DNA of 64,000 nt from Desulfobulbaceae bacterium (lineage in GTDB: Bacteria; Desulfobacterota; Desulfobulbia; Desulfobulbales; Desulfobulbaceae): contig DNUE01000064.1 of NCBI GenBank assembly GCA_003508005.1, forward strand, positions 251-64,250, read 5' to 3'. Positions 7,850 through 16,805 of the stretch are shown here, one piece after another. A program made the translations under genes and the position numbers. Under the pieces are notes generated by a model, which was not told where the DNA came from, searched no databases, and saw only the letters and a list, made by a program, of their open reading frames with translations. Every line of letters begins with the position of its first letter. The first letter of the stretch is position 1.

Positions 7850-10099
7850 TTACACCAATCCGCCCTGAAAATTCCCGTTCAGGACCGGCGGCAGGCTCCC
7901 CCGGCGGGAAAATAGCGCGGTGAAATCAGCGACATTTTTCTTGATATTGCCTGAACTCAGATCAACAAGAAAATAAGCAAGCCCCAGTGACTCCAGTTCT
8001 TTTCGCCATTCCAGCAAAGAAAACGGAAGGACGGAACGGGCTTGGGTCATTCCTTCCCCCTGCTCCAAGATAAACGACTCCCCCTTCGGACTGACGAACC
8101 TTTTGCCGTACTGATACCGGCGATCGTCGAGACGTGCGGTGAATAGGGCCGGGCGACCGAACACATAGATGCCGATGGCGCACTGGTCGGTGCCGACCAG
8201 CGTGCTTCGGCCGAAGGCCTGCCAGCGGGAAAGAGACCTGGTCAAGTTCTCCAGATCCGTTTCCAGGGAAAACTGGGCTCCGGCAAACCCCATATCGGCC
8301 ATGACCTTTACAGCCAAGCTGTTGAGAAGGTTGCATGTATAATTTGTATACAGACGAAAATTCTGTCTTCCATTTTCCCCAGCGAAGAGGATCTGCTGGG
8401 AAAAGTGGCCGAGCTGAAAATCGGTGCACCCTTCCCGGGCCAGAGAGTAAACCATGTGCGCATACCAGTCGAGGGCCTCCTCCAGGATCACCGGCGGCAG
8501 GCACCAGACCAAATTTGCCCTGCTCCGGCGCATGCGGGTCCCTGCCTGCAGCCAGCTCTCAATACTGGCAGGGGTCATAGCCAGAAGATACCGATCAGGC
8601 TGCACCGGCAGTCGGCAATGCATATCCCGCAGCGAGTCTATCTTGAACCACCACTGCGGCGGCCGGACCCTCTGCCGTTCACCTGTTCGATGCCTTTCAG
8701 GCGGATCAGCAGTAAAAGAGATATCACGGAGGACCTGCTCGATTTTCCGCTGATCCGGAAGGATCGCACGGCCTCGTTTGCCTACAAAACGTGCACGGGC
8801 CAAATCATCCTCCCTGCGGCGGGAACTCACGTCAACCTTGAACAGACTTCCATTAAACGCCCCTTTCCCGCCACCGGGAAACAACTGGTCAACGATGATG
8901 GTGACCTTCTGGCCGGACTTTGCCTGCTGGATGACGCGGCTGCCGAGTTTCATCGACTTCAGGGTGAAACTGGTCCGCTCCCCTGATCGCTCGTTGTGCA
9001 GGCGCAACCTGTCGCCCATCCCGAGGTCGCTGCGCAAGTCAACGGACATTAATGAACTTCTTCGCGCCCCTTTGGCCTGCACCTCATCCAGCCGCTGTAT
9101 CCTGCCGGCCATCAGGCCGATATTGCCTGACAGGTTCGGGCTCACTGCCTCAGGCGGCTTCCGGTCGAGAAAAAAACCGGGCGACCTCCTGCGGCCCATT
9201 GCCTCGTCCAGGAGTTTCTGGGCTTCCTCCAGCAGTCGCCGGTCAGGGCCTTCGCCACCAGCGGCTGAACTGTCAAGCAGAAGACGATAGGCCCGTACCG
9301 TATTGCGCACGTACTGGGAGCTTTTCATCCTGCCCTCGATCTTCAGGCAGGCAACACCTGCCTTTCTAAGCTGAGGCAACAGGTCGATTCCGCATAGATC
9401 GTTCATGGAAAAAAGATAGCCCCCGTCTTTGTCTCCCGCCCTTTCAGGTCCGCCTCTCACCTTTTTTTTCTGCCAGGTATAGCGGCGACGGCACGGTTGG
9501 ACGCACTGTCCGCGCAGACTGCTTTTCCCGCCGTGCAGGCTGCTGAACAGGCACAGGCCTGAATAGCTGAAGCACATGGCGCCATGGACAAAAACCTCAA
9601 GTTCCGCCCCGGTCTTCCGGTAAATGGAGCTGACCTCGCGAATGGTCAGCTCCCGGGGCAGGACCACCCGCTTGAATCCCAACTCCACCAGCCGGGAAAC
9701 TCCCATGGAATTGTGAATTGACATCAGGGTGCTGGCGTGGAGGGGAAGGGCCGGAAAGTAGGAGCGGGCAAGAAAGAAGAGTCCCATGTCCTGGATGATC
9801 AGAGCGTCGGGGCGAATCTTGGCAAAACTGGCAAGCCCCTCCACCGCCAGTGCCAGTTCGTTCTCCTTGATCAGGCTGTTCATGGCAATATAGACCCGTA
9901 CCCCAGCCCCATGGGCATGCTCTACCATCGCCTGAATATCCGCAAAGGAGAAATCCCGGCTCAGGGCGCGGGCGTTCAGAGCCGGAGCTCCGACATATAC
10001 CGCATCGGCGCCTTCGGCCAGTGCCGCCTCAAAAGCGGCGAAAGAACCTACCGGTGCCAGCAGTTCCATGGACGTAGGCCCGCGCTGGGAGGTGGTCAT
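7850..10099 (-). CDS. Peptidase U32 family protein (tRNA/rRNA hydroxylation type)
   Basis: A 749-residue protein. It begins with the U32 TIM-barrel signature (E-L-L-A-P-V-G-S-F, A-D-A-V-Y-V-G). Four cysteines stand in the family pattern: C176 and C183 around F-S-Y-S-G-L, then C199 and C203 in G-Q-C-V-Q-P-C. In relatives such as RlhA and TrhP/YegQ these cysteines probably bind an iron-sulfur cluster, and the proteins take part in prephenate-dependent hydroxylation of rRNA or tRNA. The length and the long C-terminal half suggest the larger, RlhA-like branch, but the exact RNA target cannot be stated. It is the last gene of the hslR-purH-purN-pyrR-kinase run, 51 bp after the kinase. ATG at 10099 has a GGAG about nine bases upstream; ATG at 10069 is an alternative. 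Confidence 0.8.
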   Translation of the reverse strand: MTTSQRGPTSMELLAPVGSFAAFEAALAEGADAVYVGAPALNARALSRDFSFADIQAMVEHAHGAGVRVYIAMNSLIKENELALAVEGLASFAKIRPDALIIQDMGLFFLARSYFPALPLHASTLMSIHNSMGVSRLVELGFKRVVLPRELTIREVSSIYRKTGAELEVFVHGAMCFSYSGLCLFSSLHGGKSSLRGQCVQPCRRRYTWQKKKVRGGPERAGDKDGGYLFSMNDLCGIDLLPQLRKAGVACLKIEGRMKSSQYVRNTVRAYRLLLDSSAAGGEGPDRRLLEEAQKLLDEAMGRRRSPGFFLDRKPPEAVSPNLSGNIGLMAGRIQRLDEVQAKGARRSSLMSVDLRSDLGMGDRLRLHNERSGERTSFTLKSMKLGSRVIQQAKSGQKVTIIVDQLFPGGGKGAFNGSLFKVDVSSRRREDDLARARFVGKRGRAILPDQRKIEQVLRDISFTADPPERHRTGERQRVRPPQWWFKIDSLRDMHCRLPVQPDRYLLAMTPASIESWLQAGTRMRRSRANLVWCLPPVILEEALDWYAHMVYSLAREGCTDFQLGHFSQQILFAGENGRQNFRLYTNYTCNLLNSLAVKVMADMGFAGAQFSLETDLENLTRSLSRWQAFGRSTLVGTDQCAIGIYVFGRPALFTARLDDRRYQYGKRFVSPKGESFILEQGEGMTQARSVLPFSLLEWRKELESLGLAYFLVDLSSGNIKKNVADFTALFSRRGSLPPVLNGNFQGGLV

Positions 10100-10150
10100 G
10101 CCGAACGGCTCCGTAACAAAGGATTTGAACCGCAGGGGAAAAAAAGCAAA

Positions 10151-11608
10151 TCAAGCGGCCTTGCCGCCGCCAGAGATGACAGCCTGGGGAATGGGAAGGA
10201 TAAAATAAAAATTATTTCCTTCCTGGGTAGGTTCATACCCGATCCGTCCCCCATGGAGTTCGACCACATGCTTGATAAAGGAAAGGCCGTGGCCGGTGCC
10301 GGGCACATTTTCGCTGCCCGGCCCGCGCACCCCCTCTTCAAAAAGTTTGAGGGCTTCTTCCTCTCTCAGATGCGGGCCGGTGGTGAAGACATTGAACTTG
10401 ACACCCTGCCGACCTTTTTCCGGGAAATCCGGGACCAGTTCCCGACCATAGGCCATAGCCTTGCGGGGCCGGCCGTGATGATCGATGATTTCTCCGGTGT
10501 ATTTAGCGGCGTTGGAGAACAGGTTGGCGTACACCTGGGCCAGCAGGCCAACGTCGACAAGGATCTCGAACTCTTCCTCAATCATATTCTGCGGCCGGTC
10601 AATAGTGACCCGCGCGGCCCGGAGGCGACTCTCATAATGCTCCAGCTGGGGCAGGATGACTTCCTTCTCCACAAAACAACGCTTGGTTCGCAGCACCAGA
10701 TGCCCTTTTTTGAAGTGCTCCCGGCGGAACAGGCTTTCGAGAAAAAGACTAAGATTGGCATGGTGCTTGACCAGTTCCTCGTAGTACGCCAGCATCTCGC
10801 TATGGATAGTGTCGCAGCGTTCCTTGAAGCGGTCCAGCACCCCAGCCTTTTCAGGCATCTGCATCAGCTGTTGAAGTTCGTTTTTAAGCCCTCCGAGTTC
10901 TCCAATTTTTTTCTTTAACTGGTTAAAGATATGCTTGAAGTACATATTGGGCACAATGATGTTGTGCTCAATATCAACGACCAGGCTATTGATGAATTTC
11001 AGGTGCTCGATGTTCTGCAGGGCAATGAGCTTATTATGAAGATTGTAGCCGATTCGATTGCAATATTTCTGGTAAAAAAACTTGTCTGCTGAAGTAAGCT
11101 CGGTCAGCCGCTTCACCTCGAACATGCCGAAAATCCTGTTTGGAGCGGACTGCTCCGCATCAGGGCTATTTTGCACCCTGGCATTGTCTTTATGCTGGGT
11201 ATGATAAATGGAGCGGCTGTAAATCGGTACTATGTACGAACCCTCAGTATCATACGCCTCCAGGCTGATCCTGACCGGCGGCTCCGCGGGAACGCTGTCG
11301 GTGACCCTGCCCAGCACGGTGTCGCAGGCCAGCCGCAGATCTCCGGTTTTCTCTTCAACAAGATACAGGGCGCAGTGAAGGCCGGACATGGCCAGCGGAA
11401 CGGCGACGCAGATCCGGTAAAAATCGTCCAGGGAATCGTATTCCTGGCCCAGATCAAAAAAAGCCTTCAGAAAATCATTATACCGGGCACTGAAATTATA
11501 CTGATCGAAGTTGACGGACTTCTCTCTGACCCGCAGACAGATCTCCGCAAGATCAGCCGGACATTCCCGGCAGGCGTCACGCTCACTCATTTCCCTGTCC
11601 CGTGGCAC
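10151..11608 (-). CDS. Sensor histidine kinase, GAF-like input, soluble
   Basis: A 485-residue protein without membrane segments. Residues ~40-200 look like a GAF-type sensor (L-Y-L-V-E-E-K-T-G-D-L-R-L-A). A helical dimerisation region follows, with a probable phospho-accepting H215 in E-H-N-I-I-V-P-N, resembling a variant H-box with conserved His and Pro. The C-terminal ATPase has the N box (N362/N366 in Y-A-N-L-F-S-N-A-A-K-Y) and G-box G-T-G-H-G-L-S-F. A Cys-rich start (C-R-E-C) could add metal or redox sensing. No cognate response regulator lies next to it, so it may phosphorylate an unlinked partner. It sits 48 bp after pyrR in the same operon. ATG at 11590 is an alternative start. Confidence 0.8.
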   Translation of the reverse strand: MPRDREMSERDACRECPADLAEICLRVREKSVNFDQYNFSARYNDFLKAFFDLGQEYDSLDDFYRICVAVPLAMSGLHCALYLVEEKTGDLRLACDTVLGRVTDSVPAEPPVRISLEAYDTEGSYIVPIYSRSIYHTQHKDNARVQNSPDAEQSAPNRIFGMFEVKRLTELTSADKFFYQKYCNRIGYNLHNKLIALQNIEHLKFINSLVVDIEHNIIVPNMYFKHIFNQLKKKIGELGGLKNELQQLMQMPEKAGVLDRFKERCDTIHSEMLAYYEELVKHHANLSLFLESLFRREHFKKGHLVLRTKRCFVEKEVILPQLEHYESRLRAARVTIDRPQNMIEEEFEILVDVGLLAQVYANLFSNAAKYTGEIIDHHGRPRKAMAYGRELVPDFPEKGRQGVKFNVFTTGPHLREEEALKLFEEGVRGPGSENVPGTGHGLSFIKHVVELHGGRIGYEPTQEGNNFYFILPIPQAVISGGGKAA

Positions 11609-11656
11609 AATTCAAGAAAGGATTTTCTCCCGATACTGGTTTTCCATCTATTGCGA

Positions 11657-12193
11657 TTATCTCTTTTTTTCATGCACCACAACTTTATCATGGCCCCCAT
11701 TTTCCGCAAGCAGGACATCTACCTGCTGCCGGGCGCCGACCTTGACGATCATGCCCACATAATCCGGCTGAATGGGCAGCTCTCTGCCTCCCCGATCGAC
11801 CAGGACCGCGAGTTGAATCGAATCCGGTCGACCGTAGTCCATGAGGGCGTCCATGGCCGCGCGGATGGTCCGCCCGGTGAAGATGACGTCATCGACCAGC
11901 ACAACCCGTTGCTGTTCCAGGGAAAACCCGATATCCGTCTTGCGCACTATGGGGTTCTGAGAGATCAGGCTCCAGTCATCACGGTACAGGGTAATATCAA
12001 GGCTGCCGCTCTGGACCGCCTCCCCTTCGTGCAAAGCGATCTTGCTGCAGATCCGCTGCGCGAGATACACCCCCCCGGTATGAATGCCGATGATCGCCAG
12101 CCGGTCCAGCCCGTGATTGCGCTCAAGGATCTCCAGGCTGAGCCGGTCAAGGCTGCGGTCAATATCATTAGCGGTCATAATCACGTTGGTCAT
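11657..12193 (-). CDS. pyrR: PyrR, pyrimidine attenuation regulator / uracil phosphoribosyltransferase
   Basis: A 178-residue type I phosphoribosyltransferase. The PRPP loop is visible as V-V-L-V-D-D-V-I-F-T-G-R-T-I-R-A-A, and the N-terminal G-I-H-T-G-G-V-Y-L-A and late V-D-R-G-G-R-E-L-P-I motifs are typical of PyrR. PyrR binds pyr mRNA leaders in a UMP-dependent way and also makes UMP from uracil and PRPP. In proteobacteria the second activity may be the main one. Its ATG overlaps the purN stop by four bases (ATGA), implying translational coupling. No pyr biosynthetic gene follows in this window. Confidence 0.9.
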   Translation of the reverse strand: MTNVIMTANDIDRSLDRLSLEILERNHGLDRLAIIGIHTGGVYLAQRICSKIALHEGEAVQSGSLDITLYRDDWSLISQNPIVRKTDIGFSLEQQRVVLVDDVIFTGRTIRAAMDALMDYGRPDSIQLAVLVDRGGRELPIQPDYVGMIVKVGARQQVDVLLAENGGHDKVVVHEKKR

Positions 12194-12771
12194 CTGTTCA
12201 CCCGGTCCCAGAAATAGTTGATCCCCTTCCTGTCCACAAGGTTGATCGCCTCGGGATAGGCCTCGCATTCGGCGGCAAAGACCCTGGCCGCGATTTCGTC
12301 AGGCGTATCATTGTCTGCAAGCGATACGCACTTCTGGACAACGATAGGCCCTTCATCGTACACCTCGTTGGCAAAGTGGACCGTGCAGCCGCTGACCTTG
12401 CAGCCCCTGGCCTTGACCGCCTCATGCACATGGTGCCCGTAAAATCCTGCCCCGCAGAAGGCCGGAATAAGGGAAGGATGAATATTGAGCACGTTACGCC
12501 TGAGGGACGGAGGCGGCGTGTAGAGCTTGAGATAGCCGGCCAGGACGATCAGACTGACCTCAAACCTTTCGAGTATTTCATTGGTGGCCTTGCTGCCCAC
12601 CGCATGAAAGGCCGGATAGCCGTAACCCTCTGCCTTTTTCAGGCCCAGGGCGTCTGCCACGTTTGAAATAACCACCTCGATTCTGGCCTGCAGGGTGCCG
12701 GCCTGGATCCGTTCATGGAAATTGTCGAGGGTCCTGCCGCTGCCGGACAGGAGAACAGCCATCTTCTGCAT
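12190..12771 (-). CDS. purN: PurN, phosphoribosylglycinamide formyltransferase
   Basis: A 193-residue formyltransferase that transfers the formyl group of 10-formyl-THF to GAR in purine synthesis. It shows the N-terminal V-L-L-S-G-S-G-R-T-L-D-N-F substrate loop, N-I-H-P-S-L-I-P-A-F with the catalytic His/Asn region, and the later V-H-F-A-N-E-V-Y-D-E-G-P-I segment. The start at 12771 lies two bases after the purH stop; a second ATG three codons on (12762) is possible. Earlier in-frame codons lie inside purH and are not used. Confidence 0.9.
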   Translation of the reverse strand: MQKMAVLLSGSGRTLDNFHERIQAGTLQARIEVVISNVADALGLKKAEGYGYPAFHAVGSKATNEILERFEVSLIVLAGYLKLYTPPPSLRRNVLNIHPSLIPAFCGAGFYGHHVHEAVKARGCKVSGCTVHFANEVYDEGPIVVQKCVSLADNDTPDEIAARVFAAECEAYPEAINLVDRKGINYFWDRVNR

Positions 12772-12773
12772 GG

Positions 12774-13394
12774 CTACCGCCCCTGGAAATAAGGGTTTGG
12801 AGCCGTATCCACGCCGCTCAGCCACCGGGCTATGGTCGTATCGTAGGCGGAGGTTAGCTGGAACACCTTGACCGCCAGCCGGAAGCGGGTAACCAGGGTG
12901 GTATTGCCGCTCTCCCTGATCTCGCGCATGACCTGCGGATAGTCCGCGGGATCGACGATCACCGTGACATCCTGAAAATTTTTGGCTGCGGCGCGAAGCA
13001 GGGTCGGCCCGCCGATGTCGATGTTTTCGATTGCCTCGGGGAGCGTGCAATCCGGTTTGGCCACGGTTTTCTCGAAGGCGTAGAGGTTGACCGCAACGAT
13101 ATCGATGGGCCGGATGGAGTGCTCTGCGCACTGGCGCTGATGCTCGGGGTTTTCCCGCTGGTTGAGGATGCCTCCGTGCACCAGGGGATGAAGGGTCTTG
13201 ACCCGGCCGTCCAGCATCTCAGGGAAACCGGTGAACTCCGACACATCGGTCACCTTAATGCCGCTCTCCCGAATTTTCCTGGCCGTACCGCCGGTGGAGA
13301 GGATTTCCACATCGATCTCCGCCAGAAACCTGGCAAATTCCTCAATTCCCGATTTGTCGGTCAGACTGATCAACGCCCGCTGGACTTTGTTCAT
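12774..13394 (-). CDS. purH: IMP cyclohydrolase (N-terminal half of PurH only)
   Basis: A 206-residue protein covering only the MGS-like IMP cyclohydrolase domain of PurH. It shows A-L-I-S-L-T-D-K-S-G, L-S-T-G-G-T-A, G-R-V-K-T-L-H-P and N-I-D-I-G-G-P-T-L-L-R-A-A-A-K-N. It catalyses FAICAR to IMP, the last step of purine synthesis. The usual ~300-residue AICAR transformylase domain is absent, and the gene ends cleanly with TAG two bases before purN, so this is a split form rather than a fresh truncation. Split PurH is known in some Desulfobacterota. A strong TAGGAGGA ribosome-binding site lies six bases before the ATG. Confidence 0.9.
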   Translation of the reverse strand: MNKVQRALISLTDKSGIEEFARFLAEIDVEILSTGGTARKIRESGIKVTDVSEFTGFPEMLDGRVKTLHPLVHGGILNQRENPEHQRQCAEHSIRPIDIVAVNLYAFEKTVAKPDCTLPEAIENIDIGGPTLLRAAAKNFQDVTVIVDPADYPQVMREIRESGNTTLVTRFRLAVKVFQLTSAYDTTIARWLSGVDTAPNPYFQGR

Positions 13395-13428
13395 GAAATC
13401 CTCCTAATCCTGTGCCGAATTGAGCTTC

Positions 13429-13833
13429 TTACTCTTCCTTGCGCAACAGTTTGCGAATTTTTTTCCGGTCCCTCTTGTCTGGCCTTCTGGCCGGCGGTAA
13501 TGCAGCGCCTCCCGCAAGGCGCTGCTGCCGTGCAGCCTCACGGCCCTGCCGGCTCTCGTCGGTCTCCAGGTACAGGGCCCGGGCCTGGACGGCAGGGCCC
13601 CTCTTTCCGCTCAGCCCCTGCACGACCACGACAAACTCGTCCTGCCCGCGGCGGATCTGCAGGGTGTCGCCGACCTGAACCGCCCGGGACTGCTTGACCC
13701 GGCTGCCGTTGACCTGGACATGCCCGCCGCCCACTGCCTGGGAAGCCAGGGACCTGGTCTTAAAAAAACGGGCGGCCCACAGCCATTTGTCAATCCGGAT
13801 TTGTTCCCCTTCCGCCTCGTCTGGCATACTCAC
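13429..13833 (-). CDS. hslR: Hsp15-like S4-domain RNA-binding protein
   Basis: A 134-residue protein. An S4 domain lies at ~12-60 (R-I-D-K-W-L-W-A-A-R-F-F-K-T-R, then A-V-G-G-G-H-V-Q-V-N-G). A basic tail rich in Arg/Lys follows (R-R-P-D-K-R-D-R-K-K-I-R-K). This is the layout of Hsp15, which binds 50S subunits carrying stalled peptidyl-tRNA and helps recycle them. AAGGTGAG lies just upstream of the ATG. It appears to head the operon with purH 34 bp downstream. Confidence 0.85.
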   Translation of the reverse strand: MSMPDEAEGEQIRIDKWLWAARFFKTRSLASQAVGGGHVQVNGSRVKQSRAVQVGDTLQIRRGQDEFVVVVQGLSGKRGPAVQARALYLETDESRQGREAARQQRLAGGAALPPARRPDKRDRKKIRKLLRKEE

Positions 13834-14016
13834 CTTTGATGCGACTTCATCAAAATGCTCTAAAAAGTTTTAAATTAGCACACTTTTGTCTATCCATCAA
13901 ATAAGAAGAAAGAACAGGAACCCGCTTTACCACCCCACAGGGAAATCTACCTTGTTCCGCACCGAAAAATGCGGTAATGCTCTCCCAAAAGGCCAAAACT
14001 CAAGAACCTCTTTTTC

Positions 14017-14751
14017 ATGAAACTGCAAAGCGTCGGCATCAAGAATTTCACCTGCCCGGTGAGCATCCGCGAAAAATCAGGATCCCTGCAGCAGACGGTG
14101 GCCTCCATCTCCATGCGGGCAGCCATGCCGCACCACCTACGGGAAAACTGCGTTGCGGTCTTCATCCAGGCCCTGGGCAGATACCGGGATGATATGAGCG
14201 CCTCCATCTTTCCCGCCCTGTTGACAGAGGTCAGGGAACAACTGCAGGCGGAACGAACCGAGATGGAGATGACCTTTCCCTATTTCATCGCCAAAAAGGC
14301 ACCGGTAACCCGCACGTCCAGCCTGATGGAATACCACTGCGGATTCACGGGCAAAAGCAACGGCGGGCAGAAACAGCTGATCTCAGTCAGTGTGCCGGTG
14401 ACAACGCTCTGTCCCTGCTCCAAGGAGATCAGCAGGGCCGGCGCCCACAACCAGCGCGCGGAGGTCAAGCTCACGGTGCGCCCCTGTCGGTTCATCTGGC
14501 TGGAGGACCTCATCGCCCTCGTTGAAGGTTGCGGCTCCTGCGAACTGTATGCCCTGCTCAAGCGGCCGGATGAAAAATTCGTCACCGAGCAGGCATACGC
14601 CAATCCGATGTTCGTGGAGGACGTGGTCAGGAAGGTCGCCCAGCAGGCTACCGCCCGCAAGGAGATAGCATGGTTTTCCGTCAGCGTGGAGAGCTTCGAG
14701 TCCATCCACAAGCACAGCGCCTACGCCTATGTGGACAGCGACGACCTGTAG
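14017..14751 (+). CDS. folE2: GTP cyclohydrolase FolE2 (type IB)
   Basis: A 244-residue tunnelling-fold enzyme that converts GTP to dihydroneopterin triphosphate for folate or deazaguanine synthesis. Family marks are P-V-T-T-L-C-P-C-S-K-E-I-S with the metal-binding Cys, G-A-H-N-Q-R with the His, and E-K-F-V-T-E-Q-A-Y with the Glu. The usual K-G-T-H-M-S-R-F stretch after the first strand is replaced by R-E-N-C-V-A-V-F, which is odd. FolE2 enzymes can work with metals other than zinc. No clear Shine-Dalgarno is seen before 14017. It converges on gabD with a 13-bp gap. Confidence 0.85.
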   Translation: MKLQSVGIKNFTCPVSIREKSGSLQQTVASISMRAAMPHHLRENCVAVFIQALGRYRDDMSASIFPALLTEVREQLQAERTEMEMTFPYFIAKKAPVTRTSSLMEYHCGFTGKSNGGQKQLISVSVPVTTLCPCSKEISRAGAHNQRAEVKLTVRPCRFIWLEDLIALVEGCGSCELYALLKRPDEKFVTEQAYANPMFVEDVVRKVAQQATARKEIAWFSVSVESFESIHKHSAYAYVDSDDL

Positions 14752-14764
14752 CCGAGGGACGATC

Positions 14765-16225
14765 TTACTTGAGCCCTCCCAGGCAAAGGTATTTCATTTC
14801 CAGATACTCTTCAATCCCGTACCTTGATCCCTCCCGGCCGATGCCGGATTCCTTGACCCCGCCAAAGGGAGCCGACTCGGTCGACATGATCCCGGTATTG
14901 ATTCCGACCATTCCGTATTCGAGCTCTTCGGCTACCTTCCACACCCGGCGCACATCGGTGCTGAAGAAATAAGAGGCCAGCCCGTAGGGCGTATCGTTGG
15001 CCAAGGCAATAGCCTCTTCGTCGGAATCAAAGACAAAGAGCGGCGCCACCGGGCCAAAGGTTTCCTCGTGGCTGATACGCATCTCCGGGGTCACATCCAG
15101 CAGGATCGTCGGTTCAAAGAAAAATCCCTTATTTCCGCTCCGCTTGCCGCCGCAGGCAACACGCGCCCCCTTGGCCACGGCATCGCTGATCTGCTCCTCA
15201 ACCTTGCGCACCGCATTGAGATCAATAAGCGGCCCCTGGTTGACCCCCGGGGCAAAACCGTTGCCCAACTTCAACTGCGACGTGACCGCTGCCACCAGCC
15301 TGGCGGCGAACTCCTCGTAAACCGCCCTATGCACGAGCAGCCGGTTGGCGCAGACACAGGTCTGACCGCTGTTGCGGTATTTGCAGGCGATGGCGCTCTC
15401 GACGGCGGCATCTAGATCTGCGTCGGCAAATACGATAAAAGGGGCGTGTCCGCCCAGTTCCAGCGAGATCCGTTTCACCGTGCCAGCGCAGGCCCGCATC
15501 AGCTTCTTGCCCACCTCAGTGGAACCAGTGAAACTCAGCTTGCGCACCACCGGGTTTTCCGTCAGCTCAGTACCGATCTCTGCTGCCGGGCCGCAGACAA
15601 CATTCAACACGCCGGCGGGCAGACCGGCCATCTCGGCAAGGCGGGCCAGGGCCAGGGCCGAAAAAGGGGTCTGCGCAGCCGGTTTGACCACGACGGCACA
15701 ACCTGCGGCCAAGGCTGGCGCAGCCTTTCTGGCGATCATCGCCGAGGGAAAATTCCAGGGGGTGATGGCGGCACAGACCCCCACCGGCTCCTTCAGGACG
15801 ATAATCCGCTTGCCCGGCTGGCACATGGGAATGGTGTCCCCATATATCCGCTTTCCCTCTTCGGCAAACCATTCCACATACGAGGCCCCGTAAGCGATTT
15901 CTCCCCTGGACTCCGCCAAGGGCTTGCCCTGCTCGGCGGTCATGATCATGGCCAGGTCTTCCTGGTGCGCCATGATCAAATCGTACCAGCGCCGCAGAAT
16001 CTGCGCCCGTTCCTTTGCCGTAAGCCGTCGCCAGAGAATATAGGCCTGTTGCGCTGCCTGAATCGCAGTCTTTGTCTCTTCCCGCCCCAGTTGAGGGACT
16101 TGGCCGATTATCTCGGCCGTTGCCGGGTTGTATACACCCATGGTCTTGCCGCTGGCTGCCTGGATCCATCGTCCACCAATAAAGCAATCCTGCCGGAACA
16201 GGTCAGGTTGGTGCAACTGCATCAT
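14765..16225 (-). CDS. gabD: NAD(P)-dependent succinate-semialdehyde dehydrogenase
   Basis: A 486-residue aldehyde dehydrogenase. Cofactor motif G-S-T-E-V-G-K-K, general base in L-E-L-G-G-H-A-P-F and nucleophilic Cys in N-S-G-Q-T-C-V-C-A-N-R are all present. So is the C-terminal S-A-P-F-G-G-V-K-E-S-G-I-G-R-E-G-S. Overall sequence fits the GabD branch that oxidises succinate semialdehyde to succinate, though related semialdehydes cannot be excluded. AAGGAGTT precedes two adjacent ATG codons (16225 and 16222); the second has the better spacing. It is not in an operon with GABA genes here. Confidence 0.85.
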   Translation of the reverse strand: MMQLHQPDLFRQDCFIGGRWIQAASGKTMGVYNPATAEIIGQVPQLGREETKTAIQAAQQAYILWRRLTAKERAQILRRWYDLIMAHQEDLAMIMTAEQGKPLAESRGEIAYGASYVEWFAEEGKRIYGDTIPMCQPGKRIIVLKEPVGVCAAITPWNFPSAMIARKAAPALAAGCAVVVKPAAQTPFSALALARLAEMAGLPAGVLNVVCGPAAEIGTELTENPVVRKLSFTGSTEVGKKLMRACAGTVKRISLELGGHAPFIVFADADLDAAVESAIACKYRNSGQTCVCANRLLVHRAVYEEFAARLVAAVTSQLKLGNGFAPGVNQGPLIDLNAVRKVEEQISDAVAKGARVACGGKRSGNKGFFFEPTILLDVTPEMRISHEETFGPVAPLFVFDSDEEAIALANDTPYGLASYFFSTDVRRVWKVAEELEYGMVGINTGIMSTESAPFGGVKESGIGREGSRYGIEEYLEMKYLCLGGLK

Positions 16226-16485
16226 AACTCCTTATCTTTCAGCCACTCCTGCTCCCTGCCATTCTCCATGTCCTACAGAGGCAGTCTTTTTTCAAAAGCT
16301 AAACAATAATTATGCTGAATATTAATAAATACAATTACTGTATATGCGTAAATGGGGCCTGATGTCCCTGACCTTCGAAATTTCTACTGTACCATGTTGG
16401 CAATGCATTTCAAGCGGTTCTTCTCCGGCCGTTTCCTGCAACCATCGGATGGAAGAGCCTGCCTCTCTTCGAAAAGAGGGAATTT

Positions 16486-16710
16486 ATGATCCCCCTTGAA
16501 GAGGAGCAGATGAACAACATCATCGAAGTCATCAGGCAAGATGAATGCCTATCTCCCCCCCTCCATCCGGCTGATTACAAACCCAGCACTATCAATTCTT
16601 ATTCGATAAAAGAGAACCCCTCAACCATTCTGCAGTTGACTATTAGCATGCAGCCTGAAATAATAAATGAGCCAATTACGGGAGAGCCATGCGAATGGTT
16701 ATATTCCTGA
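16486..16710 (+). CDS. Small protein of unknown function (74 aa)
   Basis: A 74-codon frame with a good ribosome-binding site (GAGGGA, four bases before ATG at 16486). The product is acidic at the start (I-P-L-E-E-E-Q-M-N-N) and has no membrane segment or known motif. It is the first of three closely packed frames that end with a PilZ gene. The overlap with the next tiny frame suggests one transcript. I cannot assign a function. Confidence 0.45.
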   Translation: MIPLEEEQMNNIIEVIRQDECLSPPLHPADYKPSTINSYSIKENPSTILQLTISMQPEIINEPITGEPCEWLYS

Positions 16711-16805
16711 AAGTCGAGTCCGGCCTTGACATCAACGTTAAGTCTCAGGACAATGCGGATGGCGAACTAATGCCGCCCCTGGAGCAGGTCATAAGCAAGC
16801 GATGA
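16695..16805 (+). CDS. Tiny frame translationally coupled to the PilZ gene (36-38 aa)
   Basis: An ATG at 16695 (or 16689) opens a 36-38 codon frame that starts inside the previous small gene and ends with TGA overlapping the ATG of the PilZ gene (ATGA at 16802-16805). GGAGAG at 16681-16686 is well spaced for the 16695 start. The product starts M-V-I-F-L-K-V-E-S-G-L-D. It may be a real small protein or only a translational coupling leader. Confidence 0.35.
   Translation: MVIFLKVESGLDINVKSQDNADGELMPPLEQVISKR

Noticed and set aside
12774..13394. purH as a broken gene
   Set aside because: The frame ends cleanly two bases before purN and has an intact cyclohydrolase domain with a strong ribosome-binding site. 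No remnant of the missing domain is present, so it is a split form.
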